Assembly (NCBI GenBank): GCA_030524545.1
Contig: JAUNGM010000017.1
Span: 1 to 64,000, forward strand
Length of the DNA stretch: 64,000 nucleotides
Source of the DNA: Eubacteriales bacterium
GTDB taxonomy: Bacteria; Bacillota; Clostridia; Lachnospirales; Lachnospiraceae
Direction of reading: 5' to 3'
Below are positions 16,967-25,552 of this stretch, piece by piece. A model generated the notes under the pieces. That model had not been told where the DNA came from. It was given only the letters and a program-made list of their open reading frames with translations, and searched no databases. The translations under genes were made by a program, and so were the position numbers. Position 1 is the first letter of the stretch. The number at the start of each line of letters is the position of its first letter.

Positions 16967-18679
16967 ATGAAGTTTCAGCATATGTTTAAAAGAACGGTAA
17001 AAGAACCGCCGAAATCCCCGGTCTTTGAACGGCCGGAGATACCGGACGGGCTTTTAAAAAAATGCAATGCATGCAAGTCGGCCGTTTTTGTGGAAGAGGT
17101 AAAGAAAAACAATTATATCTGTCCTCACTGCCGGAATTATTTCCGTGTACATGCCCGCCGCAGGGTGGAAATGATCGCGGACAGGGACAGCTTTGAAGAG
17201 TGGGACAGTGAGGTGGTATCCGGGAATCCGCTGAAGTTTCGCGGCTACGAGGACAAGCTTGCTGCGCTTCAGGAAAAAACAGGGCTTCCGGAGGCAATTC
17301 TTACAGGGAAGGCATTGATTGAAGGGCTTCCGGCAGTGCTGGGAATCTGCGACGGGCGTTTCCTTATGGCAAGCATGGGAGAAGCTGTTGGAGAAAAGAT
17401 CACAAGGGCAGTGGAACGTGCCACGGAAGAAAGGCTTCCTGTCATTCTCTACGCCTGTTCCGGCGGGGCAAGAATGCAGGAGGGAATCGTTTCTTTGATG
17501 CAGATGGCAAAAACAGCCGCTGCAATTAAGCGCCACAGTGATGCAGGGCTTCTGTTTATCAGCGTACTTACCGATCCTACCACAGGAGGCGTTACAGCAA
17601 GCTTTGCCATGCTGGGTGATATTATCCTGGCAGAACCCGGGGCTCTGATCGGATTTGCAGGCCCTAGGGTCATTGAACAGACCATCGGGCAAAAGCTTCC
17701 CAAAGGCTTCCAGAGAGCGGAATTTCTTTTGGAGCATGGTTTTATTGATGGGATTGTGGAGAGAGAACAGCAGAGAGAGACACTGGCACTTCTTGTAAAA
17801 ATGCATCAGCCCGTTTCGGGCAAAAGGAATCTTCTGACAGGGGAAGACCAGGATGCCCTTTGGGAGAATAGTTTCGGGCAGGAACTGCCGTTTACGGAGA
17901 TGGATGCCTGGGAGCATGTACAGCTTGCAAGGGATAAGGAACGGCCTGTGGGAACGGATTATATCGAGCGCCTTTTTACGGACTTTGTGGAGATGCACGG
18001 AGACCGCTGTTACGGAGATGACAGGGCAGTGACCGGCGGCGTTGCATTGTTTAACGGGAACCCGGTGACTGTCATTGTCCAGGAAAAGGGACACGGAACG
18101 AAAGAAAATATCACGCATAACTTCGGGATGGTCTCTCCGGAAGGATACCGTAAATCCCTGCGCCTTATGAAGCAGGCAGAGAAATTCGGCCGTCCGGTCA
18201 TCTGTTTTGTAGATACGCCCGGTGCATTCTGCGGCCTGGAAGCTGAGGAACGCGGTCAGGGGGAGGCGATTGCCAGAAACCTTTATGAGATGTCGAATCT
18301 GAAAGTTCCGATTTTGTCTATTGTCATCGGTGAGGGAGGCAGCGGCGGTGCCCTGGCTCTTGCTGTGGCAGATGAAGTTTGGATGATGGAGCATGCGATT
18401 TATTCCATTTTGTCTCCGGAGGGGTTTGCCTCTATTTTGTGGAAGGACAGCAAAAAAGCCATGGAAGCTGCCAGAGTGATGCGTTTGACTGCCTGGGATC
18501 TGAAGAAACTGGGAATCATAGAACAGGTGATCCGTGAGGAGGTTCGCCTTTCCGCGGAAAACATGGAACCGGTGGTCAGGAAGCTTCAAACTGGAATCCG
18601 TGCCTTTTTGAAAAAATACCAGTCCTTAGATACAGCAGCCCTGACGGAACGCCGTTATACCCGTTTCCGCAATATGTAA
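16967..18679 (+). CDS. accDA: fused acetyl-CoA carboxylase carboxyltransferase, beta-alpha (AccD-AccA)
   Basis: A single 570-residue chain joins the two carboxyltransferase subunits that are separate proteins in E. coli. The AccD half begins with a four-cysteine zinc finger (Cys33, Cys36, Cys52, Cys55), followed by the crotonase-like fold with YACSGGARMQEG and SVLTDPTTGGVTASFAML. From about residue 310 the AccA half follows, with IERLFTDFVEMHGDRCYGDD, FVDTPGAFCGLEAEERGQGE and IVIGEGGSGGALALAVADEV. The linker between halves is short and the AccA N-terminal helix region is reduced. The frame is continuous, so this is a true fusion. It is the last gene of the operon and is followed by a strong terminator. 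Confidence 0.93.
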   Translation: MKFQHMFKRTVKEPPKSPVFERPEIPDGLLKKCNACKSAVFVEEVKKNNYICPHCRNYFRVHARRRVEMIADRDSFEEWDSEVVSGNPLKFRGYEDKLAALQEKTGLPEAILTGKALIEGLPAVLGICDGRFLMASMGEAVGEKITRAVERATEERLPVILYACSGGARMQEGIVSLMQMAKTAAAIKRHSDAGLLFISVLTDPTTGGVTASFAMLGDIILAEPGALIGFAGPRVIEQTIGQKLPKGFQRAEFLLEHGFIDGIVEREQQRETLALLVKMHQPVSGKRNLLTGEDQDALWENSFGQELPFTEMDAWEHVQLARDKERPVGTDYIERLFTDFVEMHGDRCYGDDRAVTGGVALFNGNPVTVIVQEKGHGTKENITHNFGMVSPEGYRKSLRLMKQAEKFGRPVICFVDTPGAFCGLEAEERGQGEAIARNLYEMSNLKVPILSIVIGEGGSGGALALAVADEVWMMEHAIYSILSPEGFASILWKDSKKAMEAARVMRLTAWDLKKLGIIEQVIREEVRLSAENMEPVVRKLQTGIRAFLKKYQSLDTAALTERRYTRFRNM

Positions 18680-18745
18680 GCGAAAGCATATGGAATCCTG
18701 CAGATACTGCAGGATGAGACTTCGAAATCTGAATAGAAAAAACTT

Positions 18746-18784
18746 TCCGGCCGTATGGAGTAAAATCCGTACGGCCGGATTTTT
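18746..18784 (+). terminator. terminator of the fab-acc operon
   Basis: TCCGGCCGTATGGA pairs with TCCGTACGGCCGGA around a short loop, followed by TTTTT. Confidence 0.88.
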
Positions 18785-18842
18785 GCTGTCTTGCATAGAT
18801 AAAAACGGGTCGGTGAAATATAAAAAATGTTAATATATTAAA

Positions 18843-18885
18843 GGAAAATAATTTATTTTTTATTATAAAATGACTATGTTATACT
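18843..18885 (+). promoter_or_regulatory. pxp operon promoter with shared AT-rich element (copy 1)
   Basis: An extended -10, TATGTTATACT (-10 hexamer 18880-18885), is preceded by an AT-rich element at 18843-18871. The element reads GAAAATAATTTATTTTTT and then TTATAAAAT, and is shared with the promoters at 22683 and 26599. One extra base relative to the other two copies lies between the element and the -10. It is the likely target of the LysR protein encoded at 26539-25553. The leader to pxpB is about 135 nt and contains the hairpin of the repeat at 18945. Confidence 0.6.
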
Positions 18886-18944
18886 TTATACTATAAAACT
18901 ACAAGGCATGTCAAGAAGAAGATTGAACGTAAGGAAGCAAGGTG

Positions 18945-19010
18945 TTACTGTTTACGCCTTCGGAGTGAACAGTAACAGCAATGTAAACTGAAAAACAGCA
19001 GATGTTATCT
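18945..19010. repeat. dispersed palindromic element, copy A
   Basis: TTACTGTTTACGC, a short loop, then GAACAGTAAC form a hairpin, followed about 30 bases on by AGCAGATGTTATC. A second copy with the same order and spacing is at 33238-33303. It lies in the transcribed leader of the pxp operon. Confidence 0.45.
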
Positions 19011-19027
19011 GGAAAGGAGGCAGCAAA

Positions 19028-19756
19028 ATGGCTGTGAGATTTCTAGTAGCCGGAGACAAGGCGGTGTCCGTAGAATTCGGAAGCGAGATCAGCCTGGAAC
19101 TGAACGCGCGGGTTCGTATGCTCCAGAAGGAATTACAGGATAACCCCTTGCCGGGTGTTACGGAAACCGTACCAACCTATTCCTCACTGATCGTACATTA
19201 CCGTCCGGAAATGATCCGTTACCGTGAGCTGGTGAAGGAGCTGGAAAAGCGTATGGAGCGTATGGCCGGCGTGACCGTGGGTACAGAGTATATTAAGGAG
19301 GTACCGGTTCTTTATGGAGGGACATTGGGCCCGGATCTGGAGTATTGTGCGGAACTGGAGCATGTATCCACAGAGGAACTGATCCGGATGCATTCCGAAC
19401 ATGACTATTATGTGTACATGCTGGGATTTGCACCGGGACATCCGTATATGGCAAGATTCGAAGAACCGTTTCATTTTAAAAGAAGAGAATCTCCAAGGGT
19501 CAGGATTCCGGGAAGGTCTATCGTAGTACAGCAGAATCTTTCGGATCTGATTCCCTTTGAACAGCCCTGCGGATGGAATATCATAGGTTCTACTCCGCTG
19601 GATATCTGTAATTTTGCCAAAGAAGACCCGTTTTTGCTTCAGGCGGGTGACTGGGTAAAACATATTCCCATCACGGAGAAGGAATATGAGCTGATCCGCA
19701 GAGATGTGGAAAACGGCACTTACCGCGTAAAAACATATGAAAAGGCGGTGCAATAG
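19028..19756 (+). CDS. pxpB: 5-oxoprolinase subunit B (KipI-like)
   Basis: A 242-residue allophanate-hydrolase-subunit-1-type protein. In the PxpABC complex it helps the ATP-dependent opening of 5-oxoproline (pyroglutamate) to glutamate. Seen are GDKAVSVEFGSEI near the N terminus and YVYMLGFAPGHPYMARFEE at about residues 133-151. RIPGRSIVV and CGWNIIGSTPLDICN close to the C terminus are typical of the family. The start follows GGAAAGGAGG. It is followed after one base by pxpC. The older name KipI (inhibitor of sporulation kinase A) refers to the Bacillus homologue; the presence of pxpA makes the enzymatic role more likely here. Confidence 0.88.
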   Translation: MAVRFLVAGDKAVSVEFGSEISLELNARVRMLQKELQDNPLPGVTETVPTYSSLIVHYRPEMIRYRELVKELEKRMERMAGVTVGTEYIKEVPVLYGGTLGPDLEYCAELEHVSTEELIRMHSEHDYYVYMLGFAPGHPYMARFEEPFHFKRRESPRVRIPGRSIVVQQNLSDLIPFEQPCGWNIIGSTPLDICNFAKEDPFLLQAGDWVKHIPITEKEYELIRRDVENGTYRVKTYEKAVQ

Positions 19757-19757
19757 T

Positions 19758-20705
19758 ATGGGTATTTTTGTAGAAGACGGCGGCATTCTGACTACCGTAC
19801 AGGATGAAGGACGTTTTGGCTATCAGCAGTACGGCGTATCTCCTGCAGGCCCAATGGACAGCAGGTCATTCTATCTTGCCAATATCCTGGCAGGAAATGA
19901 TAAGGGAGAAGGTGCACTGGAGATTTCCTTTATGGGCCCGAAGCTCCGCTTCCGGAAAGGAAATGTCATTGCCATTACAGGAGGAGATTTATCTCCGAGG
20001 ATCAACGGGGCAGAGATCCCCATGTATCAGGCAGTCGCAGTGGAAGAGGGCGACGTGCTTTCTTTCGGCGGAATGAAAAACGGATGCAGGGGCTATATCG
20101 CGTTTGCAGGCGGACTGGATGTTCCGGTAATCATGGGAAGCAAATCTACGCTTCTCAGGAATAAACTTGGAGGAATCGAGGGAAGGAAGCTCCGGCAGGG
20201 AGATGTGATCGGTTTTACAGATCCCAGGCCTGTTCTTCCGGATATGGAAAAGAGAAAGATTCCTCAGGAGATTTTTCCAACAAAAGAAGTTGTGCTACGT
20301 GTTGTGACAGGCCCGCAGGATGATGAATTTACAGAGCGGGGCCTGAAGAACTTTTTCTGGCACAGCGGTGTGATCAGCAATGAATATGACCGTATGGGCT
20401 GCAGAGTGGAATGCGACCCCATTGAACATAAAGGAGACGGAAACATTAACACGGACGGTATCTCTCTTGGATCTATCCAGGTGCCGACCAACGGAAAACC
20501 AATCATCATGCTGGCAGACCGCCAGAGTACCGGCGGATATGCAAAGATCGGAACGGTTGTGACTGTGGATCTTCCGCTGCTGACACAGAGCATGCCGGGC
20601 ATGAAGATTCGTTTTATCAGAGTGAGCCTGGATCTGGCTCAGGATTTATATATCAGACAATTGAACATGCTGAAAGCGTTAGAAGAAAAATTAGGACAGA
20701 ATTAG
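19758..20705 (+). CDS. pxpC: 5-oxoprolinase subunit C (KipA-like)
   Basis: A 315-residue protein of the biotin-dependent carboxyltransferase/allophanate hydrolase subunit 2 family, partner of PxpB. Visible are TVQDEGRFGYQQYGVSPAGP near the start (family hallmark), GGDLSPRINGAEIPMYQAV, and RQSTGGYAKIGTVVTVDLP near residue 255. The start is set at 19758, one base after the pxpB stop; an in-frame ATG at 19737 would overlap pxpB. It is intact. Confidence 0.88.
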   Translation: MGIFVEDGGILTTVQDEGRFGYQQYGVSPAGPMDSRSFYLANILAGNDKGEGALEISFMGPKLRFRKGNVIAITGGDLSPRINGAEIPMYQAVAVEEGDVLSFGGMKNGCRGYIAFAGGLDVPVIMGSKSTLLRNKLGGIEGRKLRQGDVIGFTDPRPVLPDMEKRKIPQEIFPTKEVVLRVVTGPQDDEFTERGLKNFFWHSGVISNEYDRMGCRVECDPIEHKGDGNINTDGISLGSIQVPTNGKPIIMLADRQSTGGYAKIGTVVTVDLPLLTQSMPGMKIRFIRVSLDLAQDLYIRQLNMLKALEEKLGQN

Positions 20706-20763
20706 TACATAAAAACTGGGACAAACCAGAATAAATCTAAAAAAATCAGGAGGAAACAGCAAA

Positions 20764-21729
20764 ATGAAAATTGTAGTACTGGATGGTTACACCGAAAATC
20801 CCGGTGATTTAAGCTGGGAAGCACTGGAAGCATTAGGAGATGTTACCGTATATGACAGAACCTCCTATGTAGAGTCAGATTTGATCGCAGAGCGTATCGG
20901 AGATGCTGGGATCGTGGTAATGAATAAGACTCCGATTTCCAAAGCAACGATTGACAAATGCCCGAATATTAAGCTGATCGCCGTACTGGCTACAGGTTAT
21001 AATGTCATTGATTATAACTATGCAAAAGAAAAAGGAATTCCGGTTGTCAATGTTCCTACTTACGGAACACAGATCGTAGGACAGTATGCACTTGGACTTC
21101 TTCTGGAAATCTGTTCCCATTACGGACACCATGACCGGACCGTAAAAGAAGGCAAATGGGAAAGCAATGCAGACTGGTGCTACTGGGATTATCCAATGAT
21201 CGAGCTGTACGGAAAAACCGCAGGTATCATCGGACTTGGCCGTATCGGCCAGGCGACAGCCAGGCTTCTGAACGCACTGGATATGAATGTGATCGCTTAT
21301 GATGCATATGAGAGCGAGGCCGGAAAAAAACTGGCAGAGTATGTATCCCTGGATGAGCTGTTTGCAAAATCTGATGTGATCTTCCTTCACTGCCCGCTGT
21401 TCCCGGAAACCGAGGGAATCATCAATAAAGAAAATATTGCAAAGATGAAGGACGGCGTGATCCTTATCAATAACAGCCGAGGACAGCTTGTAGTGGAACA
21501 GGATCTTGCAGATGCACTGAACAGCGGTAAAGTTTATGCAGCAGGCCTTGACGTGGTATCTACGGAGCCGATTAAGGGAGATAACCCGCTGCTGAAAGCA
21601 AAGAACTGCCTGATCACTCCTCATATTTCCTGGGCAGCTCAGGCATCCCGTCAGAGAATTATGGATATTACTGCTTCTAATATCAGGGCATTTCTGGACG
21701 GAGAACCAGTAAACGTTGTAAATAAATAA
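20764..21729 (+). CDS. NAD-dependent D-2-hydroxyacid dehydrogenase
   Basis: A 321-residue member of the D-isomer-specific 2-hydroxyacid dehydrogenase family. The Rossmann motif GLGRIGQATARLLNALDM is followed by the acidic YDAYES end of beta-2, which favours NAD. The substrate-binding Arg lies in INNSRGQLV, Glu in VSTEP and the catalytic His in CLITPHISWA. Its sequence style is near glycerate/hydroxypyruvate and 2-oxoacid reductases. Sitting between pxpC and pxpA, it probably acts on a 2-oxo acid made in this pathway, such as 2-oxoglutarate, oxaloacetate or pyruvate. The substrate cannot be set from the sequence. Confidence 0.82.
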   Translation: MKIVVLDGYTENPGDLSWEALEALGDVTVYDRTSYVESDLIAERIGDAGIVVMNKTPISKATIDKCPNIKLIAVLATGYNVIDYNYAKEKGIPVVNVPTYGTQIVGQYALGLLLEICSHYGHHDRTVKEGKWESNADWCYWDYPMIELYGKTAGIIGLGRIGQATARLLNALDMNVIAYDAYESEAGKKLAEYVSLDELFAKSDVIFLHCPLFPETEGIINKENIAKMKDGVILINNSRGQLVVEQDLADALNSGKVYAAGLDVVSTEPIKGDNPLLKAKNCLITPHISWAAQASRQRIMDITASNIRAFLDGEPVNVVNK

Positions 21730-21837
21730 GGAACTGTCCTGCAGGCAGTATCCGGCAAAGTGCTTTTACACATTGGCATGTATCTGTGGAGGGAAGGAAC
21801 AGATACAGCAATAATAAAAAATGGGAGGAATTTACAC

Positions 21838-22599
21838 ATGTACCAGATCGATTTAAACAGTGACATGGGAGAAAGCTTCGGCGCCTACAAACTGGGAGGA
21901 GACGAAGAACTGATCAAGTATGTAACATCCACGAATGTTGCCTGCGGTTATCATGCAGGTGATCCGATGGTCATGGAGAAGGTCGTAAGAATGGCAAAAG
22001 AGCGTGGCGTTGCCGTAGGGGCTCATCCGGGATACCCGGATCTTATGGGGTTTGGCCGCAGAAAGATGGTTCTGAGCTTTGATGAAGTAAAGAATTACAT
22101 GAAGTACCAGATCGGCGCACTGATGGCCTTTACCACAAGCCAGGGACTGAAGTTGCAGCATGTGGCACCCCACGGCGCACTGGGGAACCTCTGCCAGTAT
22201 GACAGAGATACTTCCAGGGCAATCTGCGAGGCAGTTTATGAAATTGATCCATCCATTATGATCTTCTACTGTGCAGGCGCGGTTCTTGGAGAAGAAGCAG
22301 AGAAGATGGGCCTGAAGACTGCATCCGAGATCTTTGTAGACAGAGCTTACATGGATGATCTGTCCCTGGTTCCGCGTAAGATGGAAGGCTCCATGATCAC
22401 GGATGAGGATTTTGCGATCGAGCGCTGCATCCGCATGGTAAAAGAAGGAAAAGTAACTTCGATTAACGGCAAAGAACTGGAAATCAAAGGCGATACTCTC
22501 TGTGTACATGGTGACGGCCCGAAAGCCTTCGCTTTTGTAAAGAGAATCCGTGAAGCATTTGAACAGGAAGGAATCGCTGTCAGAAATTTCGGCGTATAA
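21838..22599 (+). CDS. pxpA: 5-oxoprolinase subunit A (LamB/YcsF family)
   Basis: A 253-residue protein of the YcsF family, the subunit of 5-oxoprolinase that is most diagnostic of the complex. Visible are DLNSDMGESFGAYKLGGDEE at the N terminus, TSTNVACGYHAGDP with His/Asp residues, GVAVGAHPGYPD and HVAPHGALGN. A VHGDGPKA motif lies near the C terminus. The start at 21838 is preceded by GGGAGGAATTTACAC; the earlier in-frame ATG at 21760 lacks a ribosome site. The order pxpB-pxpC-dehydrogenase-pxpA is unusual in having the dehydrogenase inserted. No clear terminator follows. Confidence 0.88.
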   Translation: MYQIDLNSDMGESFGAYKLGGDEELIKYVTSTNVACGYHAGDPMVMEKVVRMAKERGVAVGAHPGYPDLMGFGRRKMVLSFDEVKNYMKYQIGALMAFTTSQGLKLQHVAPHGALGNLCQYDRDTSRAICEAVYEIDPSIMIFYCAGAVLGEEAEKMGLKTASEIFVDRAYMDDLSLVPRKMEGSMITDEDFAIERCIRMVKEGKVTSINGKELEIKGDTLCVHGDGPKAFAFVKRIREAFEQEGIAVRNFGV

Positions 22600-22682
22600 A
22601 ACTGTGGAAAATGCTGAAAAAAAAATGAGCCTCCGCATTTGGATTTGGCAAAGAAATATAAAAATTATTGATTTTACATGAA

Positions 22683-22723
22683 GAAATTATTCATTTTTCT
22701 TAATAAGATTTGTATGCTATATT
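22683..22723 (+). promoter_or_regulatory. symporter-aminotransferase promoter with shared element (copy 2)
   Basis: An extended -10, TATGCTATATT (hexamer 22718-22723), is preceded by GAAATTATTCATTTTTC and then TTAATAAGAT. The sequence and spacing match the element at 26599, with 30 bases from the element's first G to TATG in both. Confidence 0.65.
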
Positions 22724-22793
22724 GAAATCGCAAAATAAAATTCGGCTTGTAAGTATTCAAAAGAATCCTTACAAAAGAGGAGCGGAGGTCACA

Positions 22794-24128
22794 ATGAAAG
22801 AAAAGAAAGAAATGACAGTAGTCAAAAAGATGATGATCGCCCTTGTGGGCGGTCTCGCAGTCGGATTGCTTTTCCTGTTCCTGAGGGAAAACGTAATCTC
22901 TGAAGAGGGCTGGGTAACAGTCAACAAACTTCTCTTCCAGGATATTACTGTGGCAGAGGGGGTTGGAGCCATCGGTATTTTTTACATAATCGGACAGATT
23001 TTCATGAAAGGTCTGCAGATGGCGATCGTACCGCTGGTTTTAGTATCTTTAAGCCTTGCAATGTGCAGTATTTCCAATTCCACAAAGCTTGGACGTATTG
23101 CAGGACGTACCTTATTAGGATTCTTCGGATTCTATGTATGCGGTGCGGCTTTAGGATGCTTAGTTGCATTCGGTGTAAAGTCTCTTGGGCTTTTCAATGT
23201 TACACTTCCAAGTGAAGGTATTGCGGAAGCGGCAACGATTGACGCATTTAACCCGCTTGCCGTTGTTGTTAATGCGGTTCCGTCCAATATTGTAAGTGCA
23301 GCCAGCACCAACAACAGCATTCTTGCAATCGTAGTAGTAGCTATTATCCTTGGCCTGTGCCTGAACCAGATGGGCGAAAAGGCAGCACCGCTGAAGAACG
23401 TATTGGAAAACCTGAGCGATGTGATCAATATGTACCTGTCATTCCTGATCAATAAAGTAGGACCGATTGCAATCTTTTGCCTGATTTCCAGAACATTTGC
23501 AATTTATGGTGTAGAGTATCTGGCTCCGGTAGCAGCTTATGTGGTATCTGCAATGCTGACACTGTTTGCCTTAGTTGTGACGCTGTATCCGCTTGGCATC
23601 TGGATCACCACCGGACTGAATCCGGTGAAGTTCTTAAAGAAGATCGCAAAAGTCGGCGTATTCGGATTTTCCACCAACTCTTCCGCAGCCTGCCTGCCGC
23701 TGAATACAAGAACATGTCTTGATGAACTTGGATGCAGCAAGGAAATCACAAGCTTTGTACTTCCTACAGGTATGACGATCAACATGAACGGCACAACCGT
23801 TATGCATATGTTTGCAGTTACCTTTATTGCAACAAGTGCAGGAATTGAGGTTACACCGGCGAATATGATCGTTATGGCATTCTTATCCATCTGTGCGGCA
23901 GCAGGAACACCGGCAATCCCGATCGCAGGAACGACTATGATCTTTACCGTATTATCCGGTATGGGCTGGACAACAGAAGCCTGCCTGATTGGTTATGCAC
24001 TGATCGTTGCGATCAACCGTCCGGTTGAGATGGCGCTGCTTCCTCTGAATGTTATCGGAGATGCTGCTGTTAACGTTATCGTAAATGCAAAAGAAGGCGA
24101 ACTGAATAAGAAAATGTATAACAGCTGA
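22794..24128 (+). CDS. dicarboxylate/amino acid:cation symporter (DAACS family)
   Basis: A 444-residue integral membrane transporter related to GltP/DctA/SstT. It begins with two hydrophobic helices and later has the conserved FSTNSSAACLPLNTR serine-rich hairpin and LPTGMTINMNGTTVMHMFAV (the NMxGT cation site). GTPAIPIAGTTMIF forms the second re-entrant loop. The start at 22794 follows GGAGCGGAGGTCACA. The genome context suggests import of glutamate, pyroglutamate or a substituted dicarboxylate. The aminotransferase follows about 100 bases later with a GGCCGG/CCGGCC stem in the gap. Confidence 0.88.
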   Translation: MKEKKEMTVVKKMMIALVGGLAVGLLFLFLRENVISEEGWVTVNKLLFQDITVAEGVGAIGIFYIIGQIFMKGLQMAIVPLVLVSLSLAMCSISNSTKLGRIAGRTLLGFFGFYVCGAALGCLVAFGVKSLGLFNVTLPSEGIAEAATIDAFNPLAVVVNAVPSNIVSAASTNNSILAIVVVAIILGLCLNQMGEKAAPLKNVLENLSDVINMYLSFLINKVGPIAIFCLISRTFAIYGVEYLAPVAAYVVSAMLTLFALVVTLYPLGIWITTGLNPVKFLKKIAKVGVFGFSTNSSAACLPLNTRTCLDELGCSKEITSFVLPTGMTINMNGTTVMHMFAVTFIATSAGIEVTPANMIVMAFLSICAAAGTPAIPIAGTTMIFTVLSGMGWTTEACLIGYALIVAINRPVEMALLPLNVIGDAAVNVIVNAKEGELNKKMYNS

Positions 24129-24224
24129 TAGCTGAAATTAATAACTGTGAAATTCATAACTGAATGAAAAGCGGCCGGAATTTAACCGGCCGCAGAAGTT
24201 TATTTATCTCAGGAGGAAATCGAT

Positions 24225-25403
24225 ATGAATTATACCCCAGCAAAACGAATGGACTCTCTTCCGTTTTCCGGTATCAGAGCCGTAATGGAAAAAGCTACAA
24301 AAATGCAGCAGGCCGGAGAAAAAGTCATCCATATGGAGATCGGCCGTCCGGATTTTGATACACCGGAGAAAATCAAAGCAGCAGCAAATGAGAGCCTTGC
24401 AAAAGGAAATGTTTTCTATACCTCAAACTATGGGACACCGCAGCTTCGTCAGACCATCGCAGAGTTTGAAAAAGCGAAAAACAATATTGACTATGACCCG
24501 TCAGAAGTTCTGGTTACCGTTGGTGTTGGTGAGGGTACCTATGCTGCCATGGCTGCATTCCTCAATGAAGGCGATGAAATCCTGGTACCGAATCCTGTAT
24601 GGCTGAACTACATTCATGTACCGAGTTCCCTTGGTGCGGTTCCTGTAACCTACAGCCTGAGAGAAGTGAACAATTATCAGATTGATTTTGAGGAGCTGGA
24701 AAGCAAGATCACAGAAAAAACAAAGATGATCGTGATCGTTGACCCAAGCAACCCCACAGGCGGTGTATTCTCCAGGGAAACCCTGGAAAAGCTGGCTGAT
24801 ATTGCCGTCCGCAATGACCTTCTGGTTTTGTCTGATGAAATCTACGAGCAGCTTGTTTATGACGGAGAGAAGCATGTAAGCATTGCATCCCTGCCGGGCA
24901 TGAAAGAAAGAACGATCAAATTAAGCGGTATGTCAAAAGCATACTCCATGACCGGATGGAGACTTGGTTACATGTGCGCACCGAAGGAAATTATTTCCGC
25001 ATGTGTACGTGTACATCAGTACACCATTACCTGTGCTTCTTCTTTCGTACAGGAAGCATCCGTTACAGCCCTGAAGGACTGCGACGAAGATGTGGAAGCA
25101 ATGAGAAAAGAATATGAGCGCAGAAAAAATTATGTAGTCAAAGCCCTGAACGCCATTGACGGCATCAGCTGCAATGATCCGAAAGGTGCTTTCTATATCT
25201 TTGTAAATATTAAGAGTCTTGGAATGTCTTCTATGGAAGTGGCAGAGTATCTGCTGGAGAATGCCAAGGTTGCAATGGTTCCCGGTTCCGCTTTTGGTTC
25301 CGAGGGAGAAGGATATCTCCGTCTTTCCTATGCATGCAGCTATGAAGATCTGGTAGAAGCATGCGGCCGCATCAAAGAGGCTGTGGAAGCATTAAGAAAA
25401 TAA
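24225..25403 (+). CDS. PLP-dependent class I/II aminotransferase
   Basis: A 392-residue fold-type I aminotransferase of the aspartate/aromatic subgroup. MEIGRPDFDTPEKIKAAA near residue 43 is the N-terminal substrate segment. IVDPSNPTGGVFSRE holds the Asn for the cofactor, SDEIYEQLVYDG the Asp/Tyr, and SGMSKAYSMTGWRLGYM the Schiff-base Lys and Arg. It is co-transcribed with the DAACS symporter and starts behind AGGAGGAAATCGAT. It may deaminate the imported or pxp-derived amino acid to a 2-oxo acid. The specific substrate is unknown. Confidence 0.88.
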   Translation: MNYTPAKRMDSLPFSGIRAVMEKATKMQQAGEKVIHMEIGRPDFDTPEKIKAAANESLAKGNVFYTSNYGTPQLRQTIAEFEKAKNNIDYDPSEVLVTVGVGEGTYAAMAAFLNEGDEILVPNPVWLNYIHVPSSLGAVPVTYSLREVNNYQIDFEELESKITEKTKMIVIVDPSNPTGGVFSRETLEKLADIAVRNDLLVLSDEIYEQLVYDGEKHVSIASLPGMKERTIKLSGMSKAYSMTGWRLGYMCAPKEIISACVRVHQYTITCASSFVQEASVTALKDCDEDVEAMRKEYERRKNYVVKALNAIDGISCNDPKGAFYIFVNIKSLGMSSMEVAEYLLENAKVAMVPGSAFGSEGEGYLRLSYACSYEDLVEACGRIKEAVEALRK

Positions 25404-25448
25404 TACGATATCAATTACTATTTCTTTGATAGATTTACCCCTCGATCG

Positions 25449-25528
25449 ACATACCCTGACGGTGAGGTTCCGGGCAACAGGTGAAAGGATACCGAAAATA
25501 TTGCCCGGAACCTGCCGCCGGGGTATGT
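25449..25528. terminator. large hairpin between convergent aminotransferase and LysR genes
   Basis: ACATACCC (25449-25456) pairs with GGGTATGT (25521-25528), and inside it AGGTTCCGGGCAA (25465-25477) pairs with TTGCCCGGAACCT (25501-25513). The stem exceeds 25 bp with a loop of about 23 bases. Its place between convergent genes suits a bidirectional terminator, although T-runs on either side are weak. Confidence 0.5.
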
Positions 25529-25552
25529 TGTTTATTCCTGTAAAGCAAGCGT

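Noticed and set aside
17054-18589. 511-codon minus-strand frame opposite accDA
   Set aside because: Composition and position fit a shadow of the accDA coding strand; no family motif is visible.
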